Positions 19,193-24,361 of a stretch of DNA of 24,361 nt are shown piece by piece. Source of the DNA: Macrocybe gigantea (Eukaryota; Basidiomycota; Agaricomycetes; Agaricales; Callistosporiaceae); contig SJRY01000191.1 in the NCBI GenBank assembly GCA_011319805.1, positions 1 through 24,361 of the forward strand, written 5' to 3'. The translations under genes and the position numbers were made by a program. The notes below the pieces were generated by a model that saw only the letters and a program-made list of their open reading frames with translations, made no database searches and was not told where the DNA came from. The number at the start of each line of letters is the position of its first letter. Position 1 is the stretch's first letter.

Positions 19193-22100
19193 TTGATACT
19201 GGCTCACTTGCTGATTTTATCTCGACTACCTTGGTGGACCAGTTGAAACTTCCATATGAGGTTCTCGAAAAACCATTAGCTGTGCAATTAGCCATGTCAG
19301 GTTCTCGAGGCAAAGTCAAATGCACAACCACGGTTGAGATTGCTTACCAGAATATAAGAACGCGACACCAATTCTTCGTAGCCAACTTGGATTCATATGA
19401 TCTTATAATCGGTTTACCATTGCTATGTCAGCACAAGATAATGATAGGCTTGAACCCCTCACAGGTTATCGTGAGGAGTGACGAACCTCTGCCTATTACC
19501 CGTGACCAGTCTGTGGTCATAGAGTCTCGAGCAGCTGAATTACATAACATACAGGTTGAGACATATCGTGCCGAGTTGACAGAATATGCGGATACCATTT
19601 GCAAGGAGGCGATCGAGACACCTCTCCCACCCCTTCGTGCAATCAACCACGTTATTCCCATAATTGATGAGGATAAAGTGTATTCTTGGCGACCATCACG
19701 CTGCCCAGAGGCCTTGAAACCGTTATGGAGGTCGAAACGCGATGATTATATTCGTACAGGCCGATGGGAATTCCGTAGCGGATCGAATGCAGTACCGATG
19801 ATCATGTTAAAGAAACCAACGAAGGATGGTACCCTGAGACTACGGACTGTCATAGATACTCGTCAGCGCAACGAGAATACTCGAAAACTTGCATCACCGC
19901 TACCTGACATGGAGGCAATCCTTCGCAATGTAGCCTCACATCCATACCGGACGCTAGTTGACGGAAAGGATGCATACGAACAGATCCGGGTGACTCCTGA
20001 GCATGTCAGTCGCACCTTGTTCACAACGCCGGATGGGACTATGGTGAGCTACGTCATGCAGATTGGGGATTGTAATGCTGGCGCAACATACCAGTCATTA
20101 ATGAATCATATTTTCGCCCCGTATATTGGTGTTTTCATGGATGTTTATCTTGATGACATCGTGATCTATTCTGACACTCCCGAAGATCATGTCAAACATG
20201 TCAAAACTATTATTGACACTCTTCAAGAAAACAAGTTCTACCTTAGTGCACATAAACTCCAGTTCTTCACGGAGGAGATGAAGATCCTAGGTCATATCAT
20301 TGACCGCGAAGGCATTCGGATGGACCCCGCGAAGGTCGACTCTGTCCTTAACTGGAAAACACCAACAAATAAATCTTTGTTGGCATCCTTCATCGGTTCG
20401 GTTGCTTACCTGGCCCCAGGCTGCAAGGATATCAATTCCCAGTTAGCTTTGCTTAATAGGCGAAAAGCCCCGACGACTCCTTGGCACTGGGGACCCTCCG
20501 AACAGCGGGCTTTTGACCAAGTCAAAGACACCGTTCAGCGCTGGCGTGACGAACGGCGAGTTGCACCTGACTATAGCCCAAGCGCCGAACGCCTCAACTT
20601 GACTTGTGATGCTTGCTTGACTGGCGGCAGTGGTTGCCTGTCTCAGGGAAATAACATCGATACCGCGAAAGTAATCGCATTCTGGTCCGGAAAGTTTAAC
20701 TCCGCCCAGCAGAATTACCCTGTGCATGAATTGGAACTACTGGCAATTGTCGAGTCAATGAAACGCTTCGCTCACCTGCTACAGGGAGTCCGATTTCGCG
20801 TTTTCACGGATCATAAAGCTCTGGAATGGATAACAAGCCAGAGGAACCTGTCCCCACGCCAAGCTCGTTGGCTAGAGACTATCTCGCAGTTTGATTTCGA
20901 CATCGAGTACTTGCCTGGTGAAAGGAATATCATTGCCGATGCTCTGTCTCGTTTGTACAGTAATGAACCTAAGGGTACAGTCAGGGCAATAAGTGAATAT
21001 GTCACGGCGGAAGAGGAACACTCACCATCACCGTTGATTCTGAGCCTGGTCTCATCACCCCTGTACACTGGGGATGAGCTGTTTCTTGGAGCGACTAGCA
21101 GCCGGAAGAAGAAGCCGAGTCGTGCTGAGAGAGCTCGGGAAGCCTTTCCTAATGCAAAGAAAGTGACTCTTCGCGTTAAGAACCTATCAGAGTCCCTGGA
21201 GGGCGAGAAGGTGGCTTCATCACCACCTGAGCCCGAAAAGGTAGACGAAATAGCAACTGATCAAGACCCAGTGATATCTGAAGAGTCAGGTGATCTGGAG
21301 TATGTTAACCCAAAAGAAGCTGCAGCTCCACAGGAGGGCGTAAGGGAGCCAGAAAGGAATACTGATGATATCGAAAGACATCAAGTCAGTATCATACCTG
21401 GAGGAGAAATCCTTTCTGAGGACTCACCTACCCTCACGGAAGTGATATCATTGGGAGACCCAACAGTCGACATCCATCGAAGCTTAGTTGGGCGCTACGC
21501 CGAGGACAAATTCTTCGGAAGCATCGTGGCTGAACCCAATCGTTTCAAGAATTTTGAAGTATCAAACGAGTTGGTTTTCTTAAAAGATAACGGGAAAAGA
21601 ATTTTGTGCATTCCCGACATCAAAATTGGTGAGCGAAGAATACGGGAAATAATAATCTCCCATGCTCACTCAATCTTGGCTCATCTCGGAGCACATAAAA
21701 CCATCAGTTACCTCAGGGATAACGTATGGTGGAAAGGGATGTCCGAAGACACGAAAGCATTTGTTGAGACCTGTACTCTGTGCAAAACCTCCAAATCAAG
21801 GAATCACCCTCCTTACGGACTATTGGAGACCCTCGAAGTTCCAACGAGGCCTTGGGAAACCATAGGCATTGACTTCGTCGGCCCACTTCCGGAGTCTGAG
21901 ACCCTGAATGGAAAGTTTGACATGATATTGGTCATAATCGATCATTTGACGAGCATGGTACACCTTGTTCCTACAAAGCAGACTTATCGCGCAAAAGACA
22001 TCGCCGAAATTATGTTTGATCGCGTGTATAAACTTCATGGCATGCCGGCCCATATTGTCAGTGATCGAGACTCGTTGTTCACAAGCACATTCTGGAAAAA

Positions 22101-23838
22101 GCTAAATGAGCTAGCAGGCATTGAACTACGGATGTCCTCAGCTTACCATCCACAGACCGATGGTTCCACAGAACGAGCTAATCGTACCGTGACTCAAATG
22201 CTTCGCTATTGTGTAGCCCCACATCAACGAGACTGGGCAATCAAGCTACCCGCAATAGAATTTGCTATCAACAGCGCAAGATCGTCAACAACAGGATACG
22301 CACCCTTTGTCCTGAATTATGGCCGAATGCCGCCTTCCATGGTATGGAACGTTGACCCCGAGTACCGTGGGGTAGCGGACTTCGCACAAGGAATGCGCAA
22401 CGCTGTGATCAGCGCACACGATGCAATCATCTCGGCCCGCGTAAAGCAAACAGGGCTCGCAAACAAGAAGCGCAAAGAAGCGCCATTTGTGAAAGATGAT
22501 CTTGTCTACGTGTCAACAGAGAATTTGCGGGTCCCGAAAGGTCGCGCTCGTAAGCTCGTACCTAAATGGATTGGACCATACAAAATCCTCGAGGATTATA
22601 AGAATAATACTTACCTTGTTGATGTTCCCGCTGAAATCAAGCAGCGTGGTGTCCATCCTGCCTTTCATGCGAATGTACTTCGCGTTCATGTCCCGAACGA
22701 TGACCGTCGTTTTCCTGGAAGGCAAATGCCTCAGATTGTCGGCATTGGCAAAGTCGAAGAGTGGTCTATAGATAAAATAGCCACCCACCATGGGAAAGGC
22801 AAGGATGCCTTGTTCGAGCTTGTCTACAAGACCGGGGATCGATTTTGGCTCCCTTATCATGAGGTTTCGAAATTAGAGGCACTAGCACAATACCTTGAAG
22901 CTGCCGGTGTAGACAAGATCTCGAACCTCCCTCGCAAAGTCACTGCTGATCCCGCCGTTGAGGTATTCGCAACGAGCAGTCCTTATTGTCTGCCGAATGA
23001 CAAATCTCATTATCCAGCGGAATCTTCAGAGAGCTTAAGAAGGCGAAGCGTGCCCGCGAAAACTCACTCGTGCGGTACCGGTCATCCTGTCCCCCCTTCG
23101 TTCTGTGCTATGTCTTGCCCTACCACGTTCAAGCCCGAAGACGTGATCGTTTTTAAGGAATTCGCGAAGAAGGTCAAAGACGGGTCTCTTGATCCTTCTT
23201 TTGATCTCTTACCTCCGGGATACGTCGAGTTTTGCATCCTGAACCAGCATCATGTAGACGCTGATATGCGACTCCCGATCCCTTCTTCGGTCCCTACAAA
23301 AACCGTTGAGATAAACGGCCGGGACACCATTACCCTTGTACCGGAGCAGGTCCCACATGCTCCGAAGAAGGATAAGCCTGATAACAGGCCTGGACGCGGT
23401 CCTTACCCTCGCAAAAGAGGCAACCCTCGCGCGTCGCGCTTTCGGGAGCTACAGGACGCTATCATCAATAGGTTCTCTGTTGAGACCGACGCCAGTAAGC
23501 CTCTTGCTCGCGGAATGAGGATATTCCCAACTCACCGTTATCCAGAGCGCCACGAACTTGGCGCTACGCGTCGACCGAGGACTGCCAGAAAAAGCACTGG
23601 CGGGTATGATCGACGTGCCCCAGGATCATTCAGAAACAGGGTTCTTGACAACCGAAAGTCAATCCCGGATACCGGAGGAGTTGGAACTGAGTCCAGCTGG
23701 AATGGTACCGCTGCGAAGGATTTCGCTGGCGACGTGGCAATGGGTAAGTTGGTCCTATATGCCTTTGTTTTCTTGTGGGCACAACTTATCTTCGGGATGG
23801 TTGTGTTAGGGGTTGCTGAAGCCTCCAACCCTGCTTAG
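19174..23838 (+). CDS. Pol polyprotein: protease, RT, RNase H, integrase, chromodomain-like tail
   Basis: Enzymes for copying and inserting the element. The frame is -1 relative to gag and open from 19099; the protease sequence becomes continuous if entered near 19174. Numbering from 19189: protease ALIDTGS at the start; RT with motif A LVDGKDAY and YLDD at 320-323; RNase H with CDAC, HELELLA, FTDHKAL and ADALSR (about 465-595); an acidic Ser/Pro-rich linker of about 200 residues; integrase with an HHCC finger (about 825-866) and D895, D959, E995 with exactly 35 residues between the last two; a chromodomain-like segment near 1184-1235 (KVEEWSIDKI then FELVYKTGDRFWLPYHEV). A further 300-odd residues follow, basic in part, ending in a hydrophobic helix (LVLYAFVFLWAQLIFGMVVL). 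All catalytic residues seen are present, so apart from the gag/pol offset the element looks functional. Confidence 0.9.
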   Translation, partial: KPCRALIDTGSLADFISTTLVDQLKLPYEVLEKPLAVQLAMSGSRGKVKCTTTVEIAYQNIRTRHQFFVANLDSYDLIIGLPLLCQHKIMIGLNPSQVIVRSDEPLPITRDQSVVIESRAAELHNIQVETYRAELTEYADTICKEAIETPLPPLRAINHVIPIIDEDKVYSWRPSRCPEALKPLWRSKRDDYIRTGRWEFRSGSNAVPMIMLKKPTKDGTLRLRTVIDTRQRNENTRKLASPLPDMEAILRNVASHPYRTLVDGKDAYEQIRVTPEHVSRTLFTTPDGTMVSYVMQIGDCNAGATYQSLMNHIFAPYIGVFMDVYLDDIVIYSDTPEDHVKHVKTIIDTLQENKFYLSAHKLQFFTEEMKILGHIIDREGIRMDPAKVDSVLNWKTPTNKSLLASFIGSVAYLAPGCKDINSQLALLNRRKAPTTPWHWGPSEQRAFDQVKDTVQRWRDERRVAPDYSPSAERLNLTCDACLTGGSGCLSQGNNIDTAKVIAFWSGKFNSAQQNYPVHELELLAIVESMKRFAHLLQGVRFRVFTDHKALEWITSQRNLSPRQARWLETISQFDFDIEYLPGERNIIADALSRLYSNEPKGTVRAISEYVTAEEEHSPSPLILSLVSSPLYTGDELFLGATSSRKKKPSRAERAREAFPNAKKVTLRVKNLSESLEGEKVASSPPEPEKVDEIATDQDPVISEESGDLEYVNPKEAAAPQEGVREPERNTDDIERHQVSIIPGGEILSEDSPTLTEVISLGDPTVDIHRSLVGRYAEDKFFGSIVAEPNRFKNFEVSNELVFLKDNGKRILCIPDIKIGERRIREIIISHAHSILAHLGAHKTISYLRDNVWWKGMSEDTKAFVETCTLCKTSKSRNHPPYGLLETLEVPTRPWETIGIDFVGPLPESETLNGKFDMILVIIDHLTSMVHLVPTKQTYRAKDIAEIMFDRVYKLHGMPAHIVSDRDSLFTSTFWKKLNELAGIELRMSSAYHPQTDGSTERANRTVTQMLRYCVAPHQRDWAIKLPAIEFAINSARSSTTGYAPFVLNYGRMPPSMVWNVDPEYRGVADFAQGMRNAVISAHDAIISARVKQTGLANKKRKEAPFVKDDLVYVSTENLRVPKGRARKLVPKWIGPYKILEDYKNNTYLVDVPAEIKQRGVHPAFHANVLRVHVPNDDRRFPGRQMPQIVGIGKVEEWSIDKIATHHGKGKDALFELVYKTGDRFWLPYHEVSKLEALAQYLEAAGVDKISNLPRKVTADPAVEVFATSSPYCLPNDKSHYPAESSESLRRRSVPAKTHSCGTGHPVPPSFCAMSCPTTFKPEDVIVFKEFAKKVKDGSLDPSFDLLPPGYVEFCILNQHHVDADMRLPIPSSVPTKTVEINGRDTITLVPEQVPHAPKKDKPDNRPGRGPYPRKRGNPRASRFRELQDAIINRFSVETDASKPLARGMRIFPTHRYPERHELGATRRPRTARKSTGGYDRRAPGSFRNRVLDNRKSIPDTGGVGTESSWNGTAAKDFAGDVAMGKLVLYAFVFLWAQLIFGMVVLGVAEASNPA
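23744..23809 (+). other. possible 66-nt intron at the end of pol
   Basis: GTAAGT donor at 23744, CTTAT branch-like motif near 23785, GTTAG acceptor at 23809. The length is a multiple of three and has no stop, so the frame is open either way. If spliced, the C-terminal hydrophobic helix is removed. Introns are rare in retroelements, so this is a possibility only. Confidence 0.25.
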
Positions 23839-23884
23839 TAGACTGAGCAGAGTTATCCTGAATGGTCTCGCCGTGGGCGAAACC

Positions 23885-23891
23885 AGGAGGG
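23885..23891 (+). other. candidate polypurine tract
   Basis: AGGAGGG four bases before the right-hand LTR start (TGAAGCG at 23896), where the plus-strand DNA primer is expected. The nearby CGTA interrupts the purine run, so it is short. Confidence 0.5.
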
Positions 23892-23895
23892 CGTA

Positions 23896-24324
23896 TGAAG
23901 CGATTGGTACAGGACGACCGAGTTAGCTTCATTTGTATGTGTTTGTTTTCTCTCAACATACTGGCCCTCGTCGCTTTTGTTCTCTTTTGTATGTAGTTTA
24001 CAAGATCTCAGATCAGGTATCTAGGTATTTAAACCCTCCTTCATGTACGGTAACAGGAGTGTTTCCATTAAAGAGTTTTGGCCAGTTCTCTCAGATTGAC
24101 TAAGGCTTGGACTCACTCCAATCTCTCGTGATTTCAACACATTTTTGAACTCCTTTTAACTTCTCTTACTTTCCCGTCTCTCTCCGATTGAAGGCTTGAT
24201 CTCCCTTGCATCGACACGAGATGGCTACCAGTACTGCTGTTACGCAAGGTCAGAAGACCACTCGTACCGCTGGATTATTTGGGCAAAACCTTCGCTTAAA
24301 GCCAGGGTAAAGTCCGATGTGGCG
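23896..24324 (+). repeat. right-hand LTR, leader and truncated gag start
   Basis: 429 bp matching 16347-16777 without substitutions. The only differences are four single-base homopolymer indels: AA/A near 23959, CCCC/CCC near 24034, CC/CCC near 24172 and CCC/CC near 24290. The copy passes through the gag ATG at about 24221 and stops after about 35 codons, where telomeric repeats start. The last indel puts its short gag reading out of frame. Confidence 0.88.
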
Positions 24325-24361
24325 TTAGGTTAGGGTTAGGTTAGGTTAGGTTAGGTTAGGT
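24325..24361 (+). repeat. telomeric repeat tract, mainly TTAGG with one TTAGGG
   Basis: 37 nt: TTAGG, TTAGGG, then five TTAGG and a final T. The G-rich strand runs 5'->3' towards the window end, the correct orientation for a right chromosome end. Most basidiomycetes use TTAGGG; here six of seven complete units have five bases. Confidence 0.85.

Larger units (their letters stand above)
16347..24324 (+). mobile_element. Ty3/gypsy retroelement, one nearly complete copy plus the start of a second in tandem
   Basis: From 5' to 3': LTR/leader starting TGAAGCG at 16347, gag, pol (protease, RT, RNase H, integrase, chromodomain-like tail), a purine tract, a second LTR at 23896, and then the same leader and gag start again until 24324, where telomeric repeats begin. 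The unit period from LTR start to LTR start is 7549 bp. The LTR's 3' end cannot be fixed because both copies continue identically into gag. Target-site duplications cannot be tested because the right flank is another copy of the element. Confidence 0.88.

Noticed and set aside
1..24361. CRISPR arrays, bacterial operons, riboswitches or rRNA
   Set aside because: None seen. The gene structure is eukaryotic, and the only regular arrays are the minisatellite, the decamer and the telomere.

Overview
The window reads as the right-hand end of a basidiomycete (probably Agaricomycete) chromosome. The clues are introns of 46-66 nt with GTRNGT donors, CTNAY-like branch sites and YAG acceptors, fungal-type proteins, chromodomain-type Ty3/gypsy elements, and a G-rich TTAGG-type telomeric tract running 5'->3' off the last base. 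All identifications come from reading the sequence; no database search was possible.

Layout. 1-8.8 kb is ordinary gene space: the 3' part of a WD40 proteasome-assembly chaperone (PAAF1/Rpn14 type, +), a six-exon ferric reductase (+), and a convergent three-exon Ser/Pro-rich coiled-coil protein of unknown function (-). 8.8-12.2 kb is repeat-rich: the 3' stump of one chromodomain Ty3/gypsy element with its LTR (-), a degenerate 10-bp tandem repeat, and a two-block minisatellite with a 51-bp core and hairpin-forming arms. 12.3-14.2 kb holds a four-exon two-finger GATA transcription factor (-). 14.4-15.4 kb is a GC-rich, strand-asymmetric repeat zone carrying two intron-like modules. 16.04-16.35 kb is a remnant of a pepsin-type (A1) aspartic protease that stops at the LTR of a nearly intact Ty3/gypsy element (16.35-23.9 kb, +).

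The most striking part is the end. After this element comes a second copy of its LTR, which continues into leader and gag start codon exactly as at the 5' side, for 429 bp, and then switches directly into telomeric repeats. The chromosome therefore appears to end inside a second, head-to-tail copy of the retroelement. This fits telomere capping of a broken tandem element, or a telomere-associated retroelement array. The distal part of the protease gene is not present.

A second theme is single-base indels in short homopolymers. One interrupts the ferric reductase, one the coiled-coil gene, four the GATA factor, at least one the protease remnant, and probably one sits at the gag/pol junction. 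The two 430-bp element copies differ only by four such indels. In each of the three complete single-copy genes the exon sum becomes a multiple of three once these are counted. That points to uncorrected long-read consensus error more than to decay, and it also weakens confidence in the 5-nt telomere unit.

The genes do not form one pathway. The ferric reductase and the GATA factor might suggest an iron link, but the cysteine-rich linker typical of iron-sensing GATA repressors is absent.
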